Shown here: positions 1 through 11,471 of the stretch, piece by piece
Layout of the letters: every line of letters starts with the position of its first letter
How positions within the stretch are numbered: the stretch's first letter is position 1
Source: Amphimedon queenslandica
Lineage: Eukaryota > Porifera > Demospongiae > Haplosclerida > Niphatidae
Assembly: GCF_000090795.2 (NCBI RefSeq)
Contig: NW_003546645.1
Coordinates: 4,549 to 42,914 of the forward strand
Length of the DNA: 38,366 bases
Direction of reading: 5' to 3'
The notes under the pieces: generated by a model
Told to the model about the DNA's origin: nothing
The model's input: only the letters and a program-made list of their open reading frames with translations
Database searches by the model: none
Made by a program: the position numbers and the translations under genes

Positions 1-66
1 ACATAATAACCTAAAGAATAATAATAATAATAAAATTTTATTATTTAAGGCTTCACAATGTAGAAT

Positions 67-656
67 TTATGTACCTATCATTGATTCGACAGCAAGCAAA
101 ATCCCCACACTGTCTTCAGAAGTCTCTTCAGTCAAACTATAAAGTGCAGATATGAGGAAGCTGAGCGTGGCTCGATCATCATTACGGTCCAACCAGACAA
201 ACAAGCATTCTCTCAAGCAATCTATGTACTCATCCTCGCACACCCTTTGATCCATCATATCCATAACGGTCTTCAGAGCAGTAAAGTACGACTCGATGTC
301 ATCTAGTGTACCTTTCTCCAGCCCTAGCCTTTCACCCAGTGACCGCCAAGGAAGAGCAGGCAACTTGACTCCGAATCTCTCGAGCGCTTTAAGCAAGTCA
401 TTCAATTGAACAGGGTCTAAAAATCTGAAGATAAAGACCAAACCTTATTTATATATGCACTGGCTCACTGATAATTTGAGATTGCTTTGACAAGAAAAGC
501 TGAATGTTCCTTCTCCTTACACCATCCATAATTACCTTGATAATTCTGCGATCAGACTCCAGCGACTCCACCCTGAACTTTTCAGGATTCGTGTTCCGGG
601 GTTTCAGTCTAAATGCGGGGTCAACTCCCCGAGGGCAGTCGACGTCGTCCAGCTCA
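67..656 (-). CDS. Death-domain protein, 3' part of gene (5' end missing or disrupted)
   Basis: Two exons on the minus strand, 656-469 and 416-67 (stop), with a 52-bp intron (donor GTGAGC, acceptor TTTTAG, phase 1). Together they give about 178 codons. The second exon has the death-domain pattern: a helix with LLKALERFGVKL, then PWRSLGERLGL (the conserved W-R-x-L), then ECLFVWLDRND followed by a Leu-rich last helix. Death domains are homotypic adaptor modules in apoptosis and innate signalling. The first exon is basic and not recognised. Its upstream edge (AG at 657-658) sits next to an insertion at 666-1259. If that insertion and the hAT element at 1300-1610 are subtracted, the minus-strand frame stays open for about 25 more codons, so an exon or the 5' UTR may have been hit. 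No convincing start ATG is visible. It points away from the GTPase gene at 1726, so the two may once have shared a promoter region. Confidence 0.6.
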
Positions 657-665
657 CTGAGCAAT

Positions 666-1259
666 CATAGATACTATATACCGTAGGTCGGGTTATATTC
701 GCGGCTGCTAATATTCGCGGTGATAAAAACTAATAAAGAAGTTCAATTAAATACTATGGAAACAAATTGATAGTTGCTATGACAATCGACCACGTGTTTA
801 TACAATTACAGCGTTCAGCAGCTAATAACCTATTTTTAGCAGCTTTATTCGAGCCATCCAGACTCCAGCTCTCTATCTGTTATCTTCTTGTATAGATAAA
901 CCTCTACCTTCGAGTTCTTTGCTGTAAAACCAGTGCTGGTCGGTCGGTCATGATTATAAACCACACCCAAATCAATAAACACTAACTAGAATGGGTGGAG
1001 AGTCCCAAGACACGGCGAGGCACAGTGAGTAGAGTATTTCTAAAAAGAACTGGCCAAAGCAGCTTCAAAGAGTCCAAGGATTAGTAACAGCAAGAAGAAT
1101 AACAACTCAAGAGCACTGCAGCCTGGTCCTGTGCTTCAATACCGCGCCGTTTTCAATTAAAATAGCATCCAGTTGCTATGGCAATTGCTAGCCGCGGGAA
1201 AAAATCGCGAATATTAGCAGCCGCGAATATAACCCGACCTACGGTATATAGTATCTATG
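666..1259. mobile_element. Palindromic insertion with 7-bp target duplication, split by a MITE
   Basis: Outer arms CATAGATACTATA (666-678) and their exact complement (1247-1259) flank a TA-MITE-TA block. Without the MITE the arms plus TA make a perfect 28-bp palindrome. Directly outside the arms lies the 7-bp direct repeat GAGCAAT (659-665 and 1260-1266), a clean target-site duplication. Two further insertions with similar ends (CATAGAT or CAGAGAT) and 7-bp duplications lie at 11126-11147 and 11432-11471. I read this as a tiny palindromic element that later received a MITE at its centre. Confidence 0.6.
681..1244. mobile_element. TA-specific MITE, copy 1 (564 bp)
   Basis: Terminal inverted repeats of about 38 bp begin CCGTAGGTCGGGTTATATTC (681-718) and are matched in reverse at 1207-1244. 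The element is flanked by TA on both sides (679-680, 1245-1246). There is no internal coding capacity, so it is a non-autonomous element, probably of the Tc1/mariner group judging by the TA duplication. A second copy of almost the same length and very similar sequence lies at 15725-16290. Confidence 0.85.
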
Positions 1260-1299
1260 GAGCAATGGACAGACGGCTCCCACCTCGACTACCACTGTG

Positions 1300-1610
1300 C
1301 AGGGGCGTAGCTGAGGTAGGGCCTGAGGGGGCCTGGGCCCTACCATCAAAGTGGCCTTATAATTATATTCATTGAAATTATAACCCAAAAGATTATATTC
1401 ATTGTTCTTACAATAACAAAAGGGGGTGGCTGATAACCACAGCTCTTTTTAAAGCTATGTACAATGATAATTTCACTCTGATTTTGCTCAGCTTGCAGGA
1501 AAATGCCTCCATTTTGTCACGTAAAAGGGGTGTGGCCAAAATTGCGGCGCGCTTCGCGCGCCATTTTGTCTTCTAACCCTACCGTCACCCAAGGTCCAGC
1601 TACGCCCCTG
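1300..1610. mobile_element. hAT-type MITE with perfect 8-bp TSD
   Basis: Element of 311 bp with 13-bp perfect terminal inverted repeats CAGGGGCGTAGCT (1300-1312) and the complement at 1598-1610. It is flanked by the exact 8-bp direct repeat CCACTGTG (1292-1299 and 1611-1618). CAGGG-type ends and an 8-bp duplication are the hAT signature. It carries a GC-rich internal palindrome near 1545-1562 and no transposase. It sits between the divergent death-domain gene and the GTPase gene, just upstream of the latter's start codon. Confidence 0.9.
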
Positions 1611-1725
1611 CCACTGTGAGCCTCTCTCGGGTTTCTGGTGACTATTCCTTGCTCCTGGATACATTAAAGGGAAAAACTCAGAAGCTGCAGGACTTAGATT
1701 CAAGAAATTCAATATCTAAGTAGTC

Positions 1726-4700
1726 ATGGCATCAGCCGAGGATGAAGGTCAGATAAGATGATCATTCTTCAGTGTAATTAGCTAAATTAAGATTGGGAGT
1801 ACCATCACTTTTATTATAAAGGGTGCTTTTATGCATCATACAATTTAGAGGGGAGAAAATTTGGGCAATTTAATGGCATCTATTATGTTGAATAATGTCA
1901 AAGCCTATTTTTCAATATTAAGAATTTTGTGTTTGTCAGAATTCTTCACATTGTATTTACTTGCACATACGTCATCAAGTGTAGTGCTTTATAATAATTC
2001 ATAGCATACGGTGTTGTAGGTGGGGCTGGTTGATATAATTCATGCATAACATCAGTGGTGTTGCAGGTGGGGCTGGTTGATATTCTCTGTCCTTTGTCTC
2101 TTGTCTCTATGTTTTATAGTATACTGTTAAATTCATAATAATAATAGCAATGATAATAATATAGGTGGCCTGGAATATTCATCTGTAGTTGATAGGAATT
2201 TGAAAAATAAACTTTAATCATAAATAAAATGATAGAGTAATGTACGTTTACATTTAATTAGATGCCTTTGAAATATTGAGTCAATTCACACTAATTTTTC
2301 AATATTATCTGAACCCGAATCCTAATGTACTCAGGAATTTGATTAAATGCATGCTCAGTGATTACGCTTTCCTGCTTACAGACAATTATTGTTATCAATT
2401 TAGACAATTATGATAATTTCTAACTATGTATAATATTTAATTATGGCATCGATGACATTATACATTTATAAGAAAATCTTTCTTGACACACCTGTTAGTT
2501 AGGAGTTCCTGGCCTGCTGGCAATTGGTCAAACTGATCTTAGTAATTACTTTAGCACTATATGAATAATTATCCTTAGCCTAATTATCAAGCAAGTTGTA
2601 TAATAGATACATACTTGTGTCAGTAATTCCTCTCCTAGTTCAAAAAACTGATTTAATGATTTAATATTGATTAAATGTAATTGAATAAAACACATCAACT
2701 AACATAAATTTCTAATGCGATGGGTGCTCAAGTATAATGATGTTACGTTTAAGGCAACTGGTATCAATAGTCATGCCATACTTTCAAATGAAGAGTACAA
2801 TGAGCGTAGGGAAGAGACCTCGAGGTGTCTGACCCAGGACTTAAGTAATTTTTTTCAGAGCCCTGCCATGAGGGGGGTACTCAAGCCCCCTCAGCCCCCC
2901 CCCTTGGATATGCCACTGTGCACTTGTAATTAGATGCTTTTCAAATATTGAGTCAATTTACACTGTCTAATTTTTTAACATTTATCTGAATCCGAATCCT
3001 AATGCACACAGGGATTTGATTAGATGCATGCTTAGTAATTATGCTTTCCTGCTTACAGACAATTACTATAATCAATTTAGAACTTATGATAATTTCTAGC
3101 TATTTTAATTATATGGCATTGATGACATAAATATATAATTTAAGAATTTCTCTCTTGACACACCTGTTACTTAGGAGTACCTGGCCATCGGGCAAACTTA
3201 TCTTAGTAATTACTTTTGAGCTATCATATAAACAATTATTGTTAGCCTTATCAATGTATAATGTTTATTGTTTAATTCTGGGTTATCTATTCCTTTTGTA
3301 TAAGGTATTATGTACTCTTGATAAAACCTAATCTCACTTTACAGTACCAATTAAACCTTCCATTATAATAATAATAACTTTTGTTTAGTATTGACAATTA
3401 AGTGGACAAAAGTCTTGATATCTGGTCCACCTGAAACTGGGAAGTCTTCGAGTATAAAGCTATTGCTAGGTGAGGTTCCAAATCCTCTACACGACAGTAC
3501 ACCCATTATCAAACCAGTACAGGCAGTTGTACAATCTTCCGACGAAACAGGGACAAGATTTACGAGAATAGAAAGCATAATCGATCATATTCAATCAAAA
3601 ATTTCAACTTCCAGCAATGAATCAGATGAGCAGCACTTTATTTGTATTACTGATACTGGTGGTCAGGCCGCCTTCCTAGATATAGCTCCTGCCTTCCTCC
3701 GTGGAAAGTCAGCTGTTGTCAACATTGTGACACAGAAGCTTACAAAAGGGTTGAAAGATGAGACAGAGTTCTTCTACAGTGTGCAAGGGAAGCGCATAGG
3801 AGATCCTGTCAAACGTAAACTGACCAATGAACAAGTTCTGGATTGGCTGATTAGTTCTATTGTGTCTATGGAGAGCAGGGGCCCTAATGAAGAATCATAT
3901 GAAATTGTTTGCGATTCTTCTAAACCAAGTGTATTTGTATTTGGCACTTTTTATGATCAATCGGTAAATTTTGAAGAGAAAAAGGAGCACCTAAACGAGT
4001 ATTTGGATAAGTTTGATAGAGATGTTACCATTCAAAATTTTTGTAGTGGTAATCGAGTTTTCCCTTTAATTGCCAATAAATCAAGTTCAGAACAGAAAAA
4101 CCCAAATACATTTGAAAAGATCATACATAAAATCTGCAAGTCGTATACAAAAGCCAAAATCTCACGCAACCAGCTTCAACTATTAAAAGGAATTCAGGAC
4201 TCTTGCAAAGAGAAAAACGAGACAACAATACCTGTTGAAGAATGCTATAAAATTGGAAAGAAGCACAACATGAAACCTGATGATGTCCAGAAGACGTTGC
4301 TTTTTTTCCATGATTTGTCTGGAATAAGTTACTTTACAGCACTTCCTAATGTTGTATTCCTGAAGCCTCAAGACCTTGTTGATGATATATCACTTCTTAT
4401 TAGCATCTCATTCTTTGAGGGAAGTGACTATATAGAAGATACGCTAAAGATTGACATGCCAAATGATGCCTTGGAAAATATGCAACATGGATATTTTGAG
4501 ACAAAGGTAATCAACAAAATTGCTCGCTTTTGTAAGCCGTCAGATTTGCTTACATTGATGATAGAGTTGCACATCACTGCAAAGTTCGAAAGAGATAAAT
4601 ATTTCCTTCCCTGTGTCTTACTTACTGCTGGTGAAAAAGAAATTTCAACATTACGAAAATCTTACCGTGACAAAGTGGAGCCATTGATTGTATCCTGGGA

Positions 4701-6558
4701 CAACAAGGTTATACCACGAGGACTATTTTGTACGCTGATTACATTTCTTCTTAAAGATGATAGGATAAAACTAGTTGAATTGAACAAACGAGGCAAACCA
4801 ACCAACATCTACAGGAATGCCATTCAATTGGTTTACAAACCGTCTGGCGGAATCCTCCTCATTGACTCTGTGACATACATAGAGATTTATTACAATGGGC
4901 AGCAAGCCAACTGCTACGAAATAAAGGAATTCATATTTGATTGCTTAACCATCATAATCAAGGAGCTTCACGGCAGTCATAACTATTTAAAGCTACAAAT
5001 GCAATTTTTTTGTATAGACAAAAAGTGTGAACATCCTTCTGTTCACCTGTGTGTTCTGAGTGAGCGTGACCATAAAACGCTTACCTGCCCATACGGTAAT
5101 GTTACCACTTCAGAGGTTACCACTCGACAGCGCCCATGGCTAGGTATGTTGAAACTCTAGACATTAATAGCACTGATACTGCTTTTGACTTGAGCTTGCC
5201 TAATTTCACTTCATAATAATTAATATGTTGTCATTTGTGTAGGTGACAAAGTACACATGCACGTATATTTACATGAGCAACCACCTTTACATGAGCTATG
5301 TGCCAATATTGAAGCTATGGAGCCAGGGAAAATACAATCTCTAGCTAATCAACTTAACATATCAGGTGATTACAACAGACTAGATGGTGTGTTCGAAGCT
5401 TGGCTAAAAGAGTGCTCTAAGCCAACAAGGCTTCAAGTTATTGAAGCATTACGTGCAATAGGGGAAAAGGAAGCTGTAAATGACTATGTAAATAAGATTG
5501 GTTAGTAGCTACATATATTTTGTGTATTATTTTAATTCCCTTTCATTATGTAGAGGAAAGAACATTTCAAGATAATATTACAAATAGCAAGAAACTAGGT
5601 ATGAGCTTCGAAAAATGCTTAACACTGCCATGCATATTGCTTTTATTCAATTTAGATGTTGATACCATTTTATTTGCCTTAAAAAAGATAGGATTTGATA
5701 TGAAGACTACTTTTGATTTAGCTGAAAAACTTGATTTAAGTCAGGATTGGTACGATGAGAATGAAGAAAAGTATGAAGACGAGCCTTTTGAGAATATTCT
5801 AAAAGAATTTATGTCACATTGGCTTCATGGTGAAGGGAAGTCTCCTAAAACATATGGAACACTACGTGATGCTTTGACAACTTTGACAAACAGGTATGAT
5901 GCATTGATTGAAGAGACTTTTTCTGCCATGGGTATAGGGTCTGATGAAACACAGAAACAAGTTAATGATTATACATCTGTTAAAAGTGAGAAAGTGTTAA
6001 AATATTTATTATTTTTTATTCTTAATTAATACAGACCTCCTGTTAGACAAAGCGCCTCAAAAGAGTCACCTTCTTAGGCTATTTAACCATTCTTCCTCCC
6101 ATTATTCAACTATTGGGACTGCACTTGATGTACAAGTAGATGACCTTTTGCACAGTCAACAAGCAGCCTCTGATAAGCTGATACTAGTGTTCCAGAGATG
6201 GATAGATTCCAATAATGATGTGACATGGAGAAGAATACTTCAAGTTTGTGAAGACTTTCCAGATCAACTTGGCAAAGCAAAAGCTGAAGTTGAGAGATTT
6301 CTTTCATCACCTAGTGCCCTCTCTCTTACTGATGCCCAGCCTGATGATAATAATGTCTCTAAACCTCAACCCTCCACACCTAATGCCCTCTCTCTTACTG
6401 ATGCCCAGTCTCATGATAATAATATCTCTAAATCTCGACCCTCTACTGAAACTCACTGCAGTTATGTTAAAGTTATTTTCATTGCTTCTTTACTACTATT
6501 ATTCATTGCCATTATAATATCTTTTTTTTTATCAAAACTGATAAATTTTGAGCTCTAA
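1726..6558 (+). CDS. Roc/COR-like GTPase with three death-fold segments and C-terminal membrane anchor
   Basis: Six exons: 1726-1747, 3389-5143, 5243-5500, 5554-5598, 5656-5985, 6035-6558; every junction keeps frame at phase 1, giving 977 residues. Residues 1-592 are a GTPase: P-loop GPPETGKS (20-27), switch-II DTGGQ (96-100), a VFVFGTFYDQ strand where G4 is expected (no NKxD), then a winged-helix region and PRGLFCTLI typical of COR-type domains. Exon 3 ends in a death domain (EAWLKECSKPTRLQVIEAL), exon 5 encodes a second (MSHWLHGEGKSPKTYGTLRDAL), and exon 6 starts with a weaker third (VFQRWIDSNNDVTWRRIL). An imperfect duplicated Ser/Thr/Pro linker (NALSLTDAQ repeats) leads to one hydrophobic segment at 950-969 with 8 residues after it, a tail-anchor layout. 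Likely an intracellular, membrane-tethered death-fold signalling switch; the partner is unknown. The least certain part is the 22-nt first exon (donor GTCAGA), chosen because its phase fits and it supplies an ATG. Confidence 0.8.
2011..2083 (+). repeat. Two-copy 26-bp direct repeat in GTPase intron 1
   Basis: A GTGTTGTAGGTGGGGCTGG-type unit at 2011-2036 recurs at 2058-2083 with one change (period 47 bp). No function is visible. Confidence 0.75.
2255..3262 (+). repeat. Duplicated ~340-bp segment inside GTPase intron 1
   Basis: Segment 2255-2606 is repeated at 2927-3262 in direct orientation (offset about 672 bp) with roughly 80% identity by eye. Shared landmarks include TTTCCTGCTTACAGACAATT and TCTTGACACACCTGTTA. 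The intron contains no other exon I can support; the open frame at 2715-2933 lies between the copies and looks like transposon-derived sequence. Confidence 0.8.
2868..2918 (-). mobile_element. Possible transposon end, CAGTGGCATATCCA type
   Basis: Read on the minus strand, this starts CAGTGGCATATCCAAGGGGG, a common form of hAT-like element end. Normal intron sequence (the second duplicated copy) resumes just after it. I could not find the partner end or a clear target duplication, so this may be a truncated insertion. Confidence 0.3.
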
Positions 6559-7204
6559 AAATTTTTAATTTTAAATATTTAAAAATGAATTATTGTCATG
6601 CAAATAATAACAAGATCTTTGTGCATTTAACTGTGGCGAAAGCTCATGAACATTGCATAAATTGTGCTCAAGCTTTTTTATACGTATAAGAACATTTTAA
6701 GATGTTAGCACCTAAAGTGTAAATGAAGGTGTGAACAGGACTGTTAGTAAATTGTGGAGTTACAAGAATTACAAAACATAGAAAATTTAATGATACACAT
6801 TGTAGGTTATTGGTATATTTATTAATGCTTCATGATCAAGTCTTATGTTTCATAGAAAAATCAGACTCTTTTGAATACAATAATGGCTCAAAGGACCTGG
6901 CTATGTAAGACTATAATAACAGCATTGATAATCACTGTTAAGTTTTTTACAACAAATAAATGATTTTCATTATGATCAATAGTGCAATTACTGCACCAAA
7001 AATTTAAATCATGAATAATATCATTATTGAATATTATTATAAATAACTCTATTAGCCTTGTGTTCAAAGTTAAATATTGACAGCTTTGAACTTTTGGCAC
7101 AATAAGATTGCAGGCTATAGTATAAAGGATATAGCTAAGAGGGTAATTATGGACTATGTGACTTGGCTCACATATTTTACTACAGCCTATGTACTTGCTT
7201 CAAC
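6559..7204. other. Intergenic, AT-rich, nothing recognised
   Basis: Contains the presumed 3' UTR of the GTPase gene and the promoter of the Ig-like gene. No ORF, repeat or RNA gene could be supported. Confidence 0.5.
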
Positions 7205-7725
7205 ATGACTATGTTTTTTATTGGTCTGTTTCTATCACTCCTGTTATGGCATCTTAATGTTGGAGAGTTAGATGGTAGTGGAAATTACTCTGATTATGAG
7301 CAACAGATGGATAATGCTGGTTAATATGAGTAATTCCTGGAATTATTCTTATAAACTAATCTATAGGTCCTATATGGTTCTACTTCCTATATTATTTGAA
7401 CTACAAGACAGTGTATGTGAACTGTTCTGTTTATGGAGAGTCTCCATTTGAAGTCTCATGGTTGTATAGTACTGATGAGATATCTAATAGATCCAGTGGC
7501 TACACTATCATCAGTGGTAGTAAAGTGTCTAATATTGTGTACAGTCCTAACTCTGATGATGAAGGATATGTGTGGTGGAACAGTTCTCTTCTTTTAAATC
7601 CTATTAATAACTCAACAGTTGGATATTACTACTGTAGAGTCAACAATTCATTTGGTCTAATCTTTTCAAAACCAGTCTATGTCAGGAACACTTTTAAGCC
7701 GCCATCACTAAAACTATTTTTATAA
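7205..7725 (+). CDS. Small secreted Ig-like domain protein
   Basis: Two exons, 7205-7319 and 7367-7725, with a 47-bp phase-1 intron (donor GTTAAT, acceptor CTATAG); 157 residues. Residues 1-18 (MTMFFIGLFLSLLLWHL) are a classic signal peptide. An acidic linker leads to one Ig-like fold: Cys58, Trp70 in EVSWLYS, and YYYC with Cys128 followed by RVNNSFG, which gives the C-W-YxC spacing of a V/I-set domain. Several N-x-S/T glycosylation sites are present. There is no transmembrane helix in this model, so it is secreted, or the last codons (KPPSLKLFL) read into an intron and further exons were missed. Lone Ig domains in invertebrates often act in adhesion or recognition; no specific ligand is implied. 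Confidence 0.65.
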
Positions 7726-7857
7726 TATTTTGTTGATAATACATAATCTACATTAATTGTGCATTGCACAATGCAGATTTGCTAAGGATAGATCATAGAT
7801 CCCAGTTGCACAAAGTTTGTTAAAAGTGGAAAATATTTCATTGGAACTTGGAGCATA

Positions 7858-8056
7858 CCGTATAGCGGAAAATTTTTGTGGCCCAAAATTTTCGTAGATT
7901 TCGCGTTTTTTTCAAAACCCACGAAAATAAAATCCGCGAAAATCGATACGGTTTAAGATGGCCGAATTGTAGAAAACCACGAAAATTAAAGCCACGAAAT
8001 TGATTTTTGGACGGATCCACGAAAATTTTGGGCCACGAAAATTTTCCGCTATACGG
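7858..8056. mobile_element. TA-flanked MITE, 199 bp
   Basis: Near-perfect 35-bp terminal inverted repeats begin CCGTATAGCGGAAAATTTT (7858 onward) and are mirrored at 8022-8056. TA dinucleotides flank it (7856-7857, 8057-8058). It shares only the CCGTA start with the MITEs at 681 and 15725, so it is a separate family. It is internally rich in CACGAAAAT motifs. Confidence 0.85.
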
Positions 8057-8519
8057 TATTAAGTTTTCCTTTGTCAAATATTCAGTTTTCAATTCAGTGG
8101 ATTAGTAGTGCATTGCTCTATGCAAGGACAGTATACTAATGGCTACATAGCAGTCAATATATGAAGCATTTCTTACATTTCAAATACTCTTTATATATTT
8201 TGAAAATAAAGCAAGTGATGATACCTTCAAGATTCTCAAGCTACAAAACCATATAGAAAAAGTTTGTAAAGTATTACAGAAAATTGGTTAGAAAGGTGGG
8301 GCTTGAAAAAAAAGTTTCAGAAAATAACTGCTATTTTATTTTCTATTTTTTTATTTCATATTTTTATTTTTATACTTAATTTTTTTTAATTTTTAAATGT
8401 CATTGCTTTGTTTTTTGATTTTTATTTATTAAAAAAAAATTTCATTGTTAATCTTTATTTTATTTATCCTATTTTTGTAAATACATTAATATTAGACACA
8501 CAGAAAAACTAAATTAGTA

Positions 8520-8605
8520 ATAGCTGGAGCAGAACTATGTGCATTTTTGACAGATTTGACAAAAAGTTTTGATGCATTGATTGGAAAGACTTTTTCCTGC
8601 CAGTA
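8520..8605 (+). pseudogene. Relic of a death-domain exon
   Basis: The stretch around TGATGCATTGATTGGAAAGA and TTTGACAGATTTGACAAA closely matches exon 5 of the GTPase gene (about 5850-5935, TGATGCATTGATTGAAGAGA and TTTGACAACTTTGACAAA). About three quarters of positions agree across 80 bp, but no useful open frame or splice sites remain. It is probably the last trace of a tandem paralogue of the upstream gene. Confidence 0.6.
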
Positions 8606-10540
8606 TTTAATTTTTTTTCGAATTTTTGTATGCTGTTATTTTTTACTTTTAAATTTATTTTAATTATTTATATGTACATCATTATTGTCATAACTAAAAT
8701 ATTATGCACTTAGTGGCCTGACTAATATGCACCCCCAGCTACTCATTAAATTTCTTGAAGGGTGTGTTTTGTTCCAAGGTAGATTACATGGTAGATTAGA
8801 TTACAAGGTAGAAATTGCCAATGAGCAGTGACCTGTTTTGTAAGGGATGTGTACAAGTACATGTACTCGCAGGTGTGATTGGTATTTAAATTTTTCACGA
8901 TTATAATTACACACATTGTTAGTTCTACTATGATGGGGTACACATATTTGTCCCTTATTTGGTAAAAATGAATGGCCATAGGCTGGACTATACTCTTATA
9001 CCTCTCCTGCACTGATAACATAATCTCAAACGAGACACCTACGGTGCATGGCCTCGCCCCTATAGCTGCTATGGTGCATGCCCGCACTTCAATAACTGTT
9101 TGATTATCAGCATGAAGAGAGTCTGCTCAACACTAGCTTCCTACAGTTGCACTTGCTCTTGAATACCTGCAGAAGTAGCAGCACTGCAGCACATACATGC
9201 AAGCAGCTCCAGCCCCTCCCATGCATGTAGATTGAAAGGTGTGGCATTCCATGACTGGAATGAGTGGCAGCAAGAAGACCATGTGAGAAAGAAGCTTCAC
9301 TTTTTCTTTACTAATCAGCAATATATGATAAACTTGCTGACAAAAAAAGTTGTTGCCTTTGTATATTTGAGATAGTATAGGTACTTTAGTACCTATAACC
9401 CAGCAAGTTGTTGCTCTAGCGCTGCACAAACGAGTGACCTCAACAATTTCAAGTAAGTATAACTCTTCATCAAGTAAGATTTAGAGAAATCTGTTCATAA
9501 TTTTTGAAGGCCATGTTCTAATCTACTGAAAAATGCTACCAGCTATCTCTAAAGTGCCAACACAACGGAACTTGGCCCAACTACTCGATTTTCTTACTTT
9601 GAAGCTTCTGTACCTAGCACTTGTATTTGAGCAACACAAAACAGTTAAGAAAGACTTTTCCACGTCAAAAAGAAAGATCTAGGAGCTTAGAACACGCTGT
9701 GCTAAAGTTATTGTTTATTAAAAACAAATTTCAGTTGTACAGAATGAATGAATGAACAAGAGCACTAAAGTGCATACCCTCGACACAATCTGTATGTAAC
9801 ATTTTCAATAAATTAAGAGAAAATAATTGGTGAAAGTTTTGAGACAGAGAAGAAGCTTCAGCATGTACTAGATTTATTAAAACTTAGTGAATGTTTTGAG
9901 ACAGACAAAGAATTTTTTGTTTTTTTAAACAAAGAGCTCCAGCATATTTGCTGCACTGCTATCTGCAGCAATGTAAAGGTGTGGCTGCAATGAAGGTGTG
10001 GCTCAATCAAGCCATGCTCCACCCCCACACACAGTAAATGGTGGCACATGGCCCTAAGTGGTGAAGAAAGCTTTGGTTTTTCTCGACTTTTAAACAGTTT
10101 AGCATACATTTGTTAGGCTCTATTTGTTGCATACAAACTGCTATCTAGTCCCTAATGTTAAAAGACTCTGGCCGCTACCTCGGGAGAAGAGAGCCTCGTC
10201 TAAACTCACAAGGTATGAAAGTTTGGGCTATCATATCTTTAAAACGAAGAAGATTGGAACAATTTTTCTCATATTAATGAAAGATGAGGCTTTGCTTTAT
10301 TGTTTTATCTGCCCTGTTGCTCTTTTGCTTTCACTACGAAAGAGCTGCAGGAGAGCCGACTGCGTTTGGCGACTTTGCCAGCTTCTTTTACCACGGAAAA
10401 GACAAATCAAGGATTCCCAAGACGGAGAATAACTTTTTCTAGAGCAAGTGTTGATTATAAGACTATCCGGGACAAGACAAGAAAGCAGTGTCAGCTCAAA
10501 TGTGGAGGTCAAAGCGAACACACAGACAGGACGACTGCTT
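8606..10540. other. Gene-poor, repeat-like stretch
   Basis: AT-rich start, then scattered short repeats, including a twice-repeated GTTTTGAGACAGA motif near 9838 and 9892 and GGTGTGG motifs near 9238, 9978 and 9992. The open frames here lack recognisable domains, signal peptides or coherent splice sites. I see no supportable gene. Confidence 0.45.
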
Positions 10541-10546
10541 TACCCT

Positions 10547-10600
10547 CGACTACGCCTACGCGGTCTCGGGTAACGACTACGCCTACGCGGTCTCGGGTAA
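10547..10600 (+). repeat. Perfect 27-bp tandem duplication
   Basis: A unit beginning CGACTACGCCTACGCGGTCT at 10547-10573 is repeated exactly at 10574-10600. A hairpin CCTCGCGTAGGCGAGG follows at 10629-10644. This locally GC-rich block differs from its AT-rich surroundings and may be transposon-derived. Confidence 0.75.
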
Positions 10601-10930
10601 TGACAGACACACACAACAACTACCTATACCTCGCGTAGGCGAGGCCAATAACAACTGTACATTAAAAGGAATAACAATATGCATTTTTTAAATATAAAAA
10701 TTTAAGGAAAAGATAAATAATTTTAATTATAATACTTATGATGATGTTATAGTCCACAATGATGATATCATATCCCACTATGATAATATGATATTCTACC
10801 TCAAACTATTCCGTGTAAAATGACTATGGTTTCACCACAATGTATACAGTTATACATTATTTATGCATTCATTTTGTGCTCATGTGTGCATGTATAGCAT
10901 TGCTAAGTCATTTCTAGGTACTGATTTGAG

Positions 10931-10974
10931 CATAGATCATAGTGAGGCTGCGAGCATTTAAACTATAATCTATG
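10931..10974. repeat. Inverted repeat with CATAGAT ends
   Basis: Arms CATAGATCATAG (10931-10942) and CTATAATCTATG (10963-10974) pair at 11 of 12 positions around a 20-bp spacer. The ends look like the palindromic insertions nearby, but I see no flanking direct repeat. Confidence 0.4.
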
Positions 10975-11125
10975 TGGTTTTGCATTCTTTATGTAGGTGT
11001 GTGTAGATCTATTACCATATATACTGCTTGTAACATGATGATAGATAATGGTATGATTTTTTAATTGTCACTAATTACTGGTATTGTCGATGTTTGCATT
11101 CTTCACTACGAATCCTTTATTACAC

Positions 11126-11147
11126 CAGAGATAGTATACTATCTCTG
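11126..11147. mobile_element. 22-bp perfect palindrome flanked by 7-bp direct repeat
   Basis: CAGAGATAGTA (11126-11136) is followed immediately by its exact complement (11137-11147). On both sides lies ATTACAC (11119-11125 and 11148-11154). A perfect palindrome between 7-bp direct repeats is what a minimal TIR-TIR insertion would leave. Compare 11432-11471 and 666-1259. Confidence 0.6.
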
Positions 11148-11431
11148 ATTACACAAAGACAGCAACTATTTAATTAGTCTGGCGCCTCGACAACTAACAT
11201 CTAAAAAACAAGCCTGTATTAAGAATTCTGGAGCGAATTTGACCAAATCTTTTACAGGAGAAGCTTAAAGGCAACTATTCTTTCTTATAACAAGCACTTT
11301 TTAGCTTTTGATAGAGCTACAGCAGGTAAGTGAGGCATTTTCTTCTTGCCTCCATTAACTTCCTTAACAAAAATGGCAGTCAATTACCGGTATGACGCGT
11401 GGGTGGACACCGCAATCACCGCATATAAAAT

Positions 11432-11471
11432 CATAGATATTACGTAGGTTACTTAGTCTATAATATCTATG
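11432..11471. mobile_element. 40-bp inverted-repeat insertion with 7-bp TSD
   Basis: Arms CATAGATATTA (11432-11442) and TAATATCTATG (11461-11471) are perfect complements around an 18-bp spacer. ATAAAAT lies directly outside on both sides (11425-11431 and 11472-11478). The ends resemble those at 666 and 11126, which suggests one family. Confidence 0.6.

Noticed and set aside
10124..10691. Several overlapping 70-110-codon frames on both strands
   Set aside because: Mutually overlapping, no recognisable motif, and they cover the GC-rich 27-bp tandem repeat; treated as repeat-derived.
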